The notes under the pieces are model-generated. The model had not been told where the DNA came from and did no database searches. It saw only the letters and a program-made list of their open reading frames with translations. Below, in pieces: positions 34,391 to 55,626 of a stretch of DNA of 64,000 bases. The stretch covers positions 231,001-295,000 of the forward strand of contig JAODUP010000705.1 in NCBI GenBank assembly GCA_025642065.1, given 5' to 3'. Positions within the stretch are counted from its first letter, which is position 1; every line of letters starts with the position of its first letter. The position numbers and the translations under genes were made by a program. This stretch comes from Paralvinella palmiformis (taxonomy: Eukaryota; Annelida; Polychaeta; Terebellida; Alvinellidae).

Positions 34391-35404
34391 ATATTAAAAT
34401 CGCGCTTCAACATCTAGGAGCTGGATATATTGTGGTTTATATAACGTAAACCTGTATCTAAAATAGTACGATCCTTAATTAAGATCCGTAGAGTGTCAAC
34501 TATTGAAGATCCACGAGTACAGATCAATATTCAAAGCGAAAAAGTCCTCTTTTACACCGGATATAGTAAACAGTTATTAATATAAAATGTTTCTCGCTGA
34601 TCGTTTATTTCTCCAATCGTATCAGTTCGTAGCACGCATGCATCCGCACACACGCCTGCTGTATAGGGACGCAGGTACTCGCCGCGCGTGGAGAGCTAAC
34701 TTGGTGTGAGGTTAATTTACCGCGATGATGCTAGGAACACTACGGGCTGATTTAAACATTTCTCATAAGTCAGGTAAATGTTATAGCCCGCTTATTGGCT
34801 GTACCTGCCGAGTATGCATGCGGTTGCTTGGTAACGTATTAAAAATCAGCGTGCCATCTCCGGCCAAAATGTCATTATATCGCTGGGAGAGGTCCACTTT
34901 TTATTGCTCAGCAGCCAGGTGAGATATTTTATCACTCTGTTGGTAATCGTCATTGATTGGGTTAGATAAGTTTAGCAACGGCGTCGAGTCCGTGGTTTGA
35001 TTTTGCTCCAGATGACAGCCAGCCATGAATCAGACTGGCCGATGATAATGATCTGGATCCGTGGCCGATATCCAGCTGATCTGGTCGCCCAGTTGGCAGC
35101 TGGTCTGAGCAGGTTTAGCTCGCTACCTGGGTGGGCGATAATTGATGACCATTTCCGATGTTACACAAATATAATATTTTCTCGTCGAGAAGGTTGGAGT
35201 CGTCACTAAAGAAACAGTTGGATATAACAACAAAGTTATAAATATTAATAGAAAACTGTGTAATATTTAGTACAACTATTATTATTATTTATTATTATTA
35301 TTATTATTGTCGTCTCGCCTTTTAAGTAAATAATTAGAGCATTAAGCTTAATTAATTAATAATTAGCACATTTACTAAGTAGTATAAAATGATGATGATG
35401 TAGA

Positions 35405-35441
<37 letters not shown>

Positions 35442-35562
35442 AAAACGGGTAAGTTCATATGTATGTAAGCATGTACATTGTTTGACAAAATTGTACCTGT
35501 TCCAAAATACTATAACATATACGTGCACGCGCGCTCATATACACGCATAATTAAATAATAGA

Positions 35563-35927
35563 CTGACTGACTGACTGACTGACTGACTGACTGACTGACT
35601 GACTGACTGACTGACTGACTGACTGACTGACTGACTGACTCACTCACTCACTCACTCACTCACTCACTCACGAGTGGCTCTCTCGCCGACTGACTGACTC
35701 ACCGACCGACTGACTCACCGACCGACTGACTCACCGACCGACTGACTCACTGACCGACTGACTCACTGACTGACTGACTAACTGACTGACTGACTGACTG
35801 ACTGACTGACTGACTGACTGACTGACTGACTGACTGACTGACTGACTGACTCACTGACTGACTCACTGACTGACTGACTGACTCAACCACTCACTCACTC
35901 ACTCACTCAATGACTCACTCACTCTAC
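35563..35927 (+). repeat. (GACT)n/(TCAC)n tetranucleotide satellite, about 365 bp
   Basis: Pure GACT units, then TCAC units. A middle part repeats the 16-bp unit GACTGACTCACCGACC about four times, and then GACT units resume. Confidence 0.97.
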
Positions 35928-36236
35928 CGTGCCATTAGTAGCGTTGTATTTACGTTATGTTGGTGTAGACAATAAATACTAGATCTAAACAAACAGTTTA
36001 TTTTATCAGATGATTCCTGCTCATCAAAAGCTCGTTCTGACCCTATCCAGACTGAACAAATCTTACAATTTGTCTGTGAAAGTGGATAATCCAGAACACA
36101 TTGCAATTTGTCGTTGAAAGATCCGCCACCTGGATATGGTAATTATCCCCTGATACCTGGATCTAATCAGCATGACTGAGCAAGCTCAATGGAATAGGCT
36201 TATTTTTACATTCCTGAATAAGCAAACTATGTCCTC

Positions 36237-36238
<2 letters not shown>

Positions 36239-36283
<45 letters not shown>

Positions 36284-36365
36284 TGTATTTAATAAAGTGG
36301 CATTACTAGCCGGAGTCATTCAAATGGTCTGTACAATGATACCCCAAATAATGTGACTGTAAAAA
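36239..36365 (-). mobile_element. LINE-like 3' end with (ATT)n tail, copy 1
   Basis: On the minus strand: TGTACAGACCATTTGAATGA, then CTCCGGCTAGTAATGCCAC and a pure (ATT)n tail. It matches the copy at 49.5 kb. The layout, a short GC hairpin-like end running into an ATT repeat, is like the 3' ends of L2-type LINEs and the SINEs they mobilise. Confidence 0.5.
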
Positions 36366-36448
36366 CAATAAAATAGATAAGTACTCTCTGTAATGTACGT
36401 TGATTATATGTATAAAAAGGTACTAAATTTAATAAATAATTCCCACCT

Positions 36449-36449
<1 letters not shown>

Positions 36450-36488
<39 letters not shown>

Positions 36489-36680
36489 CACAACATACAC
36501 ACCACACAGATACATACACACACACACACACATACACACACACACATACATACACACACACACACAATACATACATACATACACACACACATACACACAT
36601 ACACGCACACACACACATACATACACACACCTACATACATACATACATACACAAGCACACACAAGCACATACACGCACGC
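36450..36680 (+). repeat. (AC)n/(ACAT)n low-complexity block
   Basis: AC units interspersed with ACAT units over about 230 bp. Confidence 0.95.
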
Positions 36681-39600
36681 ACATATCTTTAACACAATAT
36701 CTTTAACTCTTCGGAAAGTTTGTGCAGATAATTAGTGATGTTATCAAATCTATCAGAAGATTGTAAATAAAATGACGATAAGAAAACAAAATATCACAAA
36801 CAATTTAAATCTGGATACTGATATAATATGGAAGTCTTATAATGAAGATAATAATTATGTTCTTATTTATGGTATTTATCCCAACACAATAATTGAGGGC
36901 AGGGACAGTTGTTATTTTTAGATAACGGAAGAACATCTTCATTAAAATTAGCATTTATTTTTGTCAACAATACATATTATCGCTATATAGTATCCCCTCT
37001 CAGCGTATTTGCTTAATTCAAATGAAGCCATTAAATTCATGGTTTATTTTGGATATAAATTGCCAAATGATCGACCAAGATAGTTGTTGCTGATGAGCTT
37101 GTCAGTAGATACTCTCTGACAACCATGATCGTTCTGCTTGTCTAAATCCTGACCGCGAATTGCTAACAATCTCTCGTCCGAAGAGGCTCCCCCCTCTCGT
37201 TCTCTCAGAAAGTCGCCTGCCATGTTATTGGCGCCTGGACACCGGCCGATCCAGACTGCAAAGCCATTAGCAAAGCGAAGCTAATGACTAATTATTCTGG
37301 AGACGAGCAAGGGGCGGGCTATATGTTGGCCACTAAATGTCGCTCTGGATACTGGAGCTGGCAGAGGCATCCAGCTGTAGGACAGCATTAATATGATAAA
37401 CAAGAAAACAATAGCGATAAGATCCCGGATTTATAGATAACAGACAATCTGTGTCCGGAACGATGACGGTAACGTGGGAAGCTAGCCCCGTTTTATTATC
37501 GTACTTTTCGGCTGAGTTACGAGCTTTCGCGGGCCGAAAACTCGCCGCAAAAGAACAAGTTGTGCTGATATTTCAGAAGCCCCGTTAATTGGAGAAGATT
37601 ACAGTTATCAGACAGACGATAATTTGCTTAGTTCAAAAAATCGAATATTATTTCAGCAAGTGTGCCCCCCCCCTCCACCCCCTCAGTCGCCGACCAGTTA
37701 TATAATGATCGTGGTTTTAAAATGGCGAAATGTTCCAGTAAGAACGAAGTTTATCGCTGGATGATAGTAATACTGATCACTTCGTTCTTATCTGGTGGCC
37801 CACAACAATGTAATCACTTACACCAATTGTTAAATTTTGGTCATAAAGATTATTTCGAGCCGCTGATGCGTTCCAGATATCCATTTATGGCCAAATTTAA
37901 TACCCGAATAGGATACGCTGACAATGGTATATTTCGGGCAATGGAAATAGGAAACTATCGGTTTGCGAGCTTTATTGGACTCACGTTGTTTATTACCTGA
38001 CAGCAATCGTCACATTGAGTATCTTCCGCCCCGTATCCGTATTAAAATTTGCAACGGTTTTTGTTCCGGATCTACTTCCAATGGCAAGTGGAATGCGCCA
38101 CCGTTGAGAGGAAGGGTCCAGCCGATTCTCTAGCTGGTACAGGTGTACGAGGAGGGGAGGGTCGTGCGTTCCTCGACAGAGCGGGCAAAGTTAACGCGCT
38201 CGAAACGAACACAGACTGACAAGAGTAAAGTAAACATTTATCCAAGTTGAGTGTCGGTAACAACTGCTGCACACGTCAGGACCGGCCTCTCTCTCCTCTC
38301 TCCCTCTCTCTCTCTCTCTCTCTGGCTCAACTCTCCGAAACTCTCACATCTCGCGATCGTTCTTTAACTACCAGAAGATGTATCGCTGTCCAGACAAGAG
38401 CTTTCATCTGACCAGCTGTAGGTAATTTATACACCTCTCTACCGGCTAAGTCCGCCTCCAGTCTCGTTCGTCCCGACCTGATCGCTAGACATTAATTCAC
38501 GTCGTTGCCGGAAAATCTTAGCACCAAAAAGCAAACGATCCGCGAATATTAATCAGAAAATCTACGCCGCCGAACAAATTTTCCCGACCGCGTCAATCAC
38601 TGGTGTGCGGCTTCGTGGCTTTTAGTGGTGACCCGTGGAACGCTGTGGTAATTAGTTCCAGCCGTTGACGTCCCGAAGAATTACCGATCGTCCCAGATGA
38701 GTGTCGTCCACACGTGCTTCGGTATCGTAGCGGATGGATGGAATGCCTTCACCTGAAGGCATCGCATGCCCAGTTCGTTACGCATCGGTTCACCATATTT
38801 AATGGCACGGATTACTTTCGTCGGTGAACACGCACACGAGCAAGCAAGCAAGCACGCACGCACACACACATTGGCGCACGCAAAACACACTACAAGATGG
38901 TGATCTGTGACTGAGACAGATGTTTTTCTAACAATGGTAGGTAGCCATCAAAGGTATGGCATTTGTATATAATATACCTAATATTTATGTAATAAATAAT
39001 AACTGTATAAGTTTAGATAACTTTTGTTTGTCTACAATGATGACACAATTATTGGTGGGTATAATTAACAATGTGTGTGATAAATACTTTATGTAATAGT
39101 TAGTATTATAATAATGAGTTTACAACTGCGATTTAAGTAATTGAGATACTTAACTCCGTACATGCACGAGCATATATGATATATTTATTACCATGCGTAT
39201 ATAGTATTGTGCATTTTCACGTATTTCTATATTATATCAGATGTTCGTGTTAGTGTACGAGCATGAATATTGTCGCTGGTGTTGTATAATATTTTATTTG
39301 GGTCTTTGTATATAGATTCTGACGTACTCTATCGGATGTCGACGGCTCAATCTAACAAACAAACAAACAAACAAAAACTTTATAAAACGAAATTTTAAAT
39401 GATTTACTTGGGAATTATGAAAATAACTTCAAATTGTTCTTTTGAGACAACCCTGGAAGGCCTGTAGATCTAAATTTTTCAATATTAGATACATCTGTCA
39501 TAAAACGCGCGCGCGCAGGCACACACACGCACACACTCACTCACTCACTCACTCACCCACACACATTTGAGCCGAATAATTTGAAGTTTCGCTCCTGACC

Positions 39601-40263
39601 GATCATTTATCTATGTATCACTTATACTAACTAACACGTGGATGCACTATTCGATGTGACTTATTTAACCTTCAATGCGTGTAATTACCTTATAACTCGC
39701 CGATGTTACATAGCCTTATCGTACTTATCAGCTGACATTTGATAAGGCGCTTAAATATTGCGTGCGGCCTAATTGTGTGCCATACCTCTGGGTGTATGTT
39801 CAAAACCCTATCCGACCCCCCCCACACACACACACACCAACACCTAGGCACATACTGACTTACCTGTACGTTATCTTTCATTCCTCGAAACGAATTATTC
39901 ATCAGAGATAGCGCTAATTTACACATTTTCGCCGATAGAAAAAGAGAGAAAAATATTCTCATCATCTACGTGGATCTGGTGTCTAGAACAATCAGGACGA
40001 ACATCAAAGTAATCTCCGTAAAATGTTTCTAGAAACAAATTAACTTCAACTTTTTTATAAACGCTCATAGAAATTCCAGAGAAGTTAAGGTTTATCGGCT
40101 GATTACTGAGATTAACTGATCGCCTAAAGTTGAGTGTCAGGAGCACTAAACACTAACTAGTGTCAGACATCACCAACTGCTATATATGTTTTTGTATTTT
40201 GGTGTTAGTGTTTTAATGGTTGCGCGTTGCGATGTTAGTGCTAGCGTTTGCCTACTGTCAATA

Positions 40264-40411
40264 GTCTTTGTGTTTATGTGTTGCGGGTTAGCCTTTGTTT
40301 TTACTCATTGTGGTGTTAGTCTTTGTGTTTATGTGTTGCGGGTTAGCCTTTGTTTTTACTCATTGTGGTGTTAGTCTTTGTGTTTATGTGTTGCGGGTTA
40401 GTCTTTGTTTC
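40264..40411 (+). repeat. 55-bp tandem repeat, about 2.7 copies
   Basis: Units start at 40264, 40319 and 40374 with GTCTTTGTGTTTATGTGTTG. The surrounding 40.19-40.70 kb is rich in looser TTAGTGTTT words. Confidence 0.9.
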
Positions 40412-40846
40412 TTTACGTATACGAGTTCTGACTTAGTGTTTACAGATACCAGTTGTTAGTTAATGATAATCTTTGTGTTTACGTGTTCTCGGATTAGGTT
40501 TTGTCTTTACTTGTGTTTCTGGTTAGTGTTTGCCTTAGAGTTTTGTTGTGTTGGTGTTAGTGTTTAGGTGTTTGTGTTTTGTAGTGTTCGGATTATTTGT
40601 TGTTCTGGTCCTAATGTTAGTGTTTGTCAAGTCTGTAAAATTGGTGCTTTATTCTGGTGTTAGTGTTTGTCTGTAGTACAGCTGACGTTTGTTAGTATTT
40701 ATTAGTGTTAACACTAGTATCAGTCCCTTGAAAAGATTCATGTTAGTTCTCTCTCTCTCTCATATAGGGGCGTGCGGGCCTCTATATGTGTGTGTGTTTT
40801 TTGTATTCTGATACTTGTTCACGTATTAATATTACCGCTTATTTGT

Positions 40847-40912
40847 TTGTCCGTCCGTCCGTCCGGCCGGCCGGCCGGCCGGCTCGTTCGTCCGTTCGTT
40901 TGTCTGTTTGAG
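40847..40912 (+). repeat. (GTCC)/(GGCC)/(GTTC) mixed tetranucleotide run
   Basis: GTCCGTCC runs into GGCCGGCC and then degenerate GTTCGTCC units, a shorter and more decayed relative of the two long compound arrays. Confidence 0.9.
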
Positions 40913-41117
40913 CTTTTAGAAGTCAGCGCTGATATAAATTCATTTCAATGACCAAATTGTAGCTTTTTAATTATATCCCATTATTTATTCAACAATCTCT
41001 ATCAGACTCTGAAAGAATTCATTTCGCAAGATGTGCTAACATTTGTTATTTGTGATATCGTAAGTTATTCTAATTATTATTTTAAATATCGCTTTGTTTA
41101 TTCAAGTCGGCTTTAGT

Positions 41118-41159
<42 letters not shown>

Positions 41160-41684
41160 GCGTTATCTCAATTAAACATCAACACATGGCCTCTACTCAT
41201 AATAGGTCCAAGACAAAAACTGAGCATCCACATAATGCATAATGTTATTGACACCTTTGTCGCAGAGGGTTATTAAGTACAACAGGAAGACCGTTCCAAA
41301 TCTCTGTCTGTTTGGTTGCAGTAGGGACGCCTCCCTAAACTCACCGCTAATCCACGACCAGGTTTGGAAATCTTATCTATTTTAATTACATTTGTTATCT
41401 ACGAACTGTCGAGGGTATGTGTGGCCCCCGATAACGCCAACAACCTAGTACCGTGGGCTACATTAAATGAAGCAATGTCTAAGTAATATTAGGCGAATTA
41501 AGTGATAAGAAACCGCACAAAAGTTGAGCCCCAAAAGAAAGAAGTACTCACACGACTAAGTCAATTAACCACCGAATGTTGGCGAGTTAATTAAGGTAAA
41601 ACTTCGCAGCTAGCAATATGTCCGCCGGAGACAGACGTTACAGAGAAATGTTGAGCCAACTCTTGAACCATTGAAATGTCTTTG

Positions 41685-41830
41685 TACAATAAAAAAAAAA
41701 AAATTTTTTTTTTGGGGAACGGGGAAAAAAAAAAAAAAAAAGAAGAGAGAAAAAAAGAATTTTCGGGGGCCCCCCAAATAAATTGGGATCAAAAATTTTG
41801 GAGGCAAAAATCACTTCCCCAAATTTCAAC
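41685..41830. other. Probable low-quality sequence
   Basis: Runs of A, T, G and C are oddly stretched side by side (poly-A, poly-T, GGGG, poly-A, GGGGG, CCCCCC, then TTGGG and CCCC). This looks like homopolymer base-calling or polishing error rather than natural low complexity. Confidence 0.5.
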
Positions 41831-44253
41831 AAGTGACAAACAATAATATAGATTATAACAATTCGTAAGAAAGAGTTAATTAATGCTGAAGAATCCTATG
41901 TTTTTTAATTATTTCAGTCCGCCCTAATTAAATAACTGGAATAATCTTATTAATAGCATTTTTATCATCAACTGAAATATTGTCTTTTCTATAATTTTCT
42001 GTCTTCTATCTGTGACCTCAGATGAACTTCCGAATGTGGGTAACATTTCTTATGAAACTCTCTGTTATGAATGTCATCAGTAAAAAGTAGCCGAGGATTG
42101 TTGGTTTTTTTTGGGGGGGGGTGGTTGGAAAAATTCGATAATTTTATAGATCAGAGTATAACTTATTATGATGATCGCTAATTTTAATTAAATATAATCG
42201 TGTTAGGGAATCGTTCTGTCTTATCTACACCTTTACTACAATAATCTAGCAATATGTCTAATTTAAAAAAATTATTGTTTTCAAATCAAAATTGTAGCCA
42301 TTTTCTTATGAAATGAAAGTTCAGGTGTGCATTTTATGGATGGAGTTACCCGTCGGAAACGTTAAAAAGACTAGATAGATTACATCATATAGATAATGTA
42401 GTACGGTTAGAGCAACATCAGCAACAACGGATATCATCAAATCGGCTTCTTTTTAAGAATTTCACTTTTGATCAACTGCGGAGACGTATTTTACTGACCT
42501 TGCGCCCAGTTAATCGTCAATTGTATGATAATGAGGGTTTTTAAACGTGTATATATAAATGATGACTAACATCAGACAAATACCGCCGAGATATAGAGAT
42601 GTTTGAAATATAACAATAGACAGATTACTCATTGATCAGCTTTAATCAGTCAACTTCATCAACAATACCTATAGTCGGCTGGTAATCTGATGCTTAAACT
42701 AACAATGACCTCTCTGCTTCGGGTCAAACGTGATCCAGATTGTACACTGATACAAATATCGGGTCTTGACCAACGTATAATTCTTCATCAATTATGTCGA
42801 TTGCGGAGACCAATTTATCAACAAATAACCGATAAACGTCCGCTTGAAAGCATAGTTTCGTCCGACGCCGAGCGCCAGTAGCGCCGCCTCGTGGCGAACG
42901 TGGTATGTTGGATATTCGGAGGCGACGGCGGGCGGCTGATCAAAGGAAGATGGGAAAGAAGCTCGGCAATATGTCACTGTCCGCTCGCTTCTTCACTAAA
43001 CATATCAACACGCCGATAGTATATTGCCGCCACATCATTCGTTATTGTTTGTGGCGTTAATACGGGCTCTTTCTGTCACCTTTAGGCTTCGGACATAGTT
43101 TTGACGTATATACATGTCAGGATGAGGTTTGTGTGTGTGCGCGTGCGTGCGTGCGTGCGTGTGTGTGTCTCTATATATCTGTGCGTGCGTGCGTGCGTGC
43201 GTGCGTGAACGGGTATGTGTGTGCGTGCGTTAGAACTGAAAAACGGGCATTGGTATATAGAATCGAGTTTGCTTCCGTCTGAATCTAGTAAATATATGAG
43301 AATACGTCTAGGCACAAAGGGACGAATAACCGTACCATGATAGAAAGATGATGTGGTCGTATACTATCATAAACCAAATATAATCATAAGCTATATAACA
43401 GTCACCCTTGTGTGATAAGCAGACGATCCTTACTTGTTATTGTCCATCACAAACTGACATCGAGTACAGGAGGCAGGCTAGTGGTCAAAAGGTCTCGTCT
43501 TATCGTCTAGATGGACATTACACGAGATAAACAGATATAACATATAGATATCATATCACCACACTGTGTCGACGGGTCATATCCCCCCCCCCCCCACACA
43601 CACACACGCATATACAGAGTGCGAGTATAGTAAGCCATAAAACTATAGCAGGTCACTGGGACAAGTCGTGGTAAGTTTATTAGAATTAGTCAAATATGTT
43701 TTAAATAAGAATTATATTATATGTACCAACTGTTTTATAGGTGATGTTTTTTAAAGGTAATATTAAATACCATACGTATTTAGTTTATTTCCGTATGTAG
43801 CACATTCTGCAATGATCAACAACCCGGGAGGGTGCCCCCCCCCCCACCCACCCCGATAATATCACGGTTAGTTAGGTCGATCATTCTCTGTTGCCCTCAT
43901 TTTGACTGGAGTGTTACATTCCAATAATGACATTAAATTAAATATTTTGTGGCTAATATTCCTTTTATATAATTATGATAAAAGTGTTTTTGGTGGGGAG
44001 GGGGGATTCGTTTATTGTAAAAAAATTGTCTTTATATGTATCACTTTGAATTGACTTCCACGTGGCTCATTAATTATGTGATAGAGTATGTACGCATGCT
44101 CAGTGCACGCACACAGAGAAAGATGATAGAGAACGAAGGAAAACATCAAACTCTCAAGTCAGAGTCAAAGATGGCCATATCAATAACATTACATGTTGAT
44201 GACGTCAGTACTTAGATTTGAACTCGGCGGAAATAGTCGGCTGAAAAGAAATA

Positions 44254-44254
<1 letters not shown>

Positions 44255-44313
<59 letters not shown>
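44255..44313 (+). repeat. (GATA)n microsatellite
   Basis: About 14 perfect GATA units lie between the two GATA genes. Each unit is a potential weak GATA-factor contact, but such repeats are common in animal genomes. Confidence 0.95.
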
Positions 44314-44314
<1 letters not shown>

Positions 44315-44637
44315 GGGATGAGTTTATTTAACACTTTTCGTATACTACAAATAGGGAGCATGCAAATGACTATTAAACTTACAGGTTTCATTCAAAATCA
44401 AGATAACTGCGGGATGTCTGTCTCCATTGAATCCATAGAGCCTGATGGGTGCCTGATCATGAACGCTTCTCTTAATGACCTAAGTGTTTAAAATATTAAT
44501 TAATAAACTATTCGCATATATACAGTTATAATAAGGAAGTGTGTATCTCAGAGTGAAATAAAAATAACCAAATATTCTCCTCAACACCATTCATTTTCAG
44601 TGTAAATGGGGGGGGGGGGGTCAACGGAGTAGATTAT

Positions 44638-44639
<2 letters not shown>

Positions 44640-44677
<38 letters not shown>

Positions 44678-44684
44678 CTAAAGG

Positions 44685-44772
<88 letters not shown>
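44640..44772 (+). repeat. (TA)n and (GT)n microsatellites
   Basis: TA run to 44674, then about 43 GT units from 44686. Confidence 0.97.
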
Positions 44773-44773
<1 letters not shown>

Positions 44774-45508
44774 GTGTGTTGGCTTAACTTTATACGTGCA
44801 TACATATAAACAAAGATGGCTGAAGCTATACAAGCTGATAATAATCCCCACCGATCATTCACCGGACATTTACTCTAAATACAAATACAATTAGATCTTC
44901 CACAAAGTCCGGTCATTAGCTCGAGATGGCACACTTTTATAACTTATCCAGCCATCTTTTGTGTCAGATCCATTTATCACGACGATGCCTTTAAAACGTT
45001 GATCGCTAAACAAACGCGAATCACTTCCAGCCCACCTCGCCGACATTCAACACTCCTAACACGGCTCCTGTATAGTAGATCCAGGATCGGCGACGAGTAA
45101 AATCCAGAAGAAACGGTTTAGTTATAGCGGAGAGTATCTGGGCAGATAGCGAGTACACGCGCCTGTTGCCGATATCAAACGACTTATAAGCGTGTTGTGT
45201 AGAATCATGGCCGCCATTTGCTGATATCGTATCAACTATATCAGCACGGTATACTGACCGATATCACTCCGTTATCTGATATTTGATTTAGTTTCCATGT
45301 ACCTGTTAATCATTTCGCATATAAAATGTGTGTAGAGAGTGTTGTTTTTTGGCTGTTGTTTCAGAGCGCGGTATAATGGCTCAGGTGTGACGTCATGTTT
45401 ATGACGTCAGTCTTGACAAGTGATTACCGGATTCTGGATGCACGGCGATGTAAGATGGTCTAGATTCCTAGTAGTTATGCTGTTATAAAAGAAATAGTGG
45501 CATTAAAA

Positions 45509-45511
<3 letters not shown>

Positions 45512-45579
<68 letters not shown>
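45512..45579 (+). repeat. (TA)n microsatellite
   Basis: About 34 TA units. Confidence 0.97.
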
Positions 45580-45584
<5 letters not shown>

Positions 45585-46139
45585 ACACCAATACACGGAC
45601 AGATACACCCCAATATTTTCTTCCAATAAGTTTGTTATTACATTGTTAAACTCTCCTATCTAGATATAAGTCTAACTGTACACACAACTTGATGTCACTA
45701 TGTGTTATCTTATTGTGACCGCTAGATAACCTCCTCTAAACCAACTCATATAGTAGTAGTTGACGCATCCCCACCCCCCAATTATATAATTATATAACCC
45801 AAGAACCATCCAGACCTTGTCATATTTCTAATATATCAGTAAGCTCCGAAACTTCTCACCGTTCCCCCTAATCCTCCCCCCCACACCCATTCAATCTAAC
45901 CATGCTACATGTTATAAACTCTGACAACCGCCAGATCGAAACACGTTACTAATTATAAAAACTTTCCAACTCTTAAAATCTTACTTACCCTTATTTAACC
46001 ATGTTAACTGAAGCAACTTTTCTTACTAACCATGTTACAAACTCTAACAACTTCTTAGGTTGAAAACAAAATTAACCCTCCCCCCCCACCCCCGATATAA
46101 CTATTTTACAAACACCAAAACCCCATCTCCTCATGACAT

Positions 46140-46380
46140 AACCATGTGACGGACTTCAATAACCATGTGACGGACCTCAATAACCATGTGACGGACCTCA
46201 ATAACCATGTGACGGACCTCAATAACCATGTGAAGGACCTCAATAACCATGTGAAGGACCTCAATAACCATGTGAAGGACCTCAATAACCATGTTACGGA
46301 TCTCAATAACTATGTGACGGACCTCAATAACCATGTGAAGGACTTCAATAACCATGTGACTGACCTCAATAATCATCTCA
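46140..46380. repeat. 21-bp minisatellite, about 11.5 copies, upstream of GATA-B
   Basis: The unit is AACCATGTGACGGACCTCAAT with scattered substitutions. Each unit carries CATGTG, an E-box-type hexamer, repeated every 21 bp. The array lies about 470-710 bp before the GATA-B ATG. It is open on both strands, giving repetitive peptides that I do not believe are genes. Confidence 0.9.
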
Positions 46381-46781
46381 GTTCTGGATCTACAACACCC
46401 TTCAGACTTGATCACGCTCTGAGCCATAATCAAAGATAACCCCCTAGTTCGTGAATATGTACCCCCCCCCCCCCCACCCTGTCCGGTATCAATTGTTTAA
46501 ACTAAACATCATTATTATCATTCTATAAATCAATTCTTTGTTATATTTCAGTTTATTGAAGATGGTTGATGGCTTGTTGATGACATTTCTGGCTGCTTCT
46601 CCTGAACGCCGTCAATATCCGGAATTTGTTAGTTATACTGACAAGGGTTTCATCTTTGTGATAGGATTAGTTTCCTTACAGCCCTGACAGACTCGGGGCC
46701 CTGAAAATAATCGATGTCGTGCTGTAATAAGTGACATTTTACAAGGACGTTTCTACTGGAGGTGTTGTTCAGGTACTGCTT

Positions 46782-46827
46782 CACGTGTTTTGCCTGTCAC
46801 GTGTTCTGTCACGTGTTCCATCACGTG
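46782..46827. promoter_or_regulatory. Four CACGTG E-boxes just before GATA-B start
   Basis: CACGTG occurs at 46782, 46798, 46810 and 46822, spaced 16, 12 and 12 bp. It ends 26 bp before the proposed ATG. It may be a promoter-proximal bHLH array, or part of the N-terminal coding sequence if translation starts further upstream. Confidence 0.35.
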
Positions 46828-46852
46828 GCCAGTCACGGGTAATCCGATAGCG

Positions 46853-55626
<8,774 letters not shown>

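Larger units (their letters stand above)
28200..46139. other. Spacer between the two GATA genes
   Basis: No coding gene was recognised. Repeat blocks alternate with unique GC-richer islands at about 28.3-28.95, 30.65-31.4, 32.4-33.1, 34.7-35.2, 37.0-38.7, 42.65-43.05 and 44.9-45.45 kb. The islands carry many ATCCAGA words and several TGACGTCA palindromes. They are candidate conserved regulatory elements, to be tested by comparison with related genomes. Confidence 0.5.

Noticed and set aside
37662..38000. 112-codon frame on the + strand
   Set aside because: No domain, start preceded by a poly-C run, no splice partners seen.
46140..46380. CRISPR-like array
   Set aside because: Repeats are contiguous with no unique spacers, in an animal genome; it is a minisatellite.
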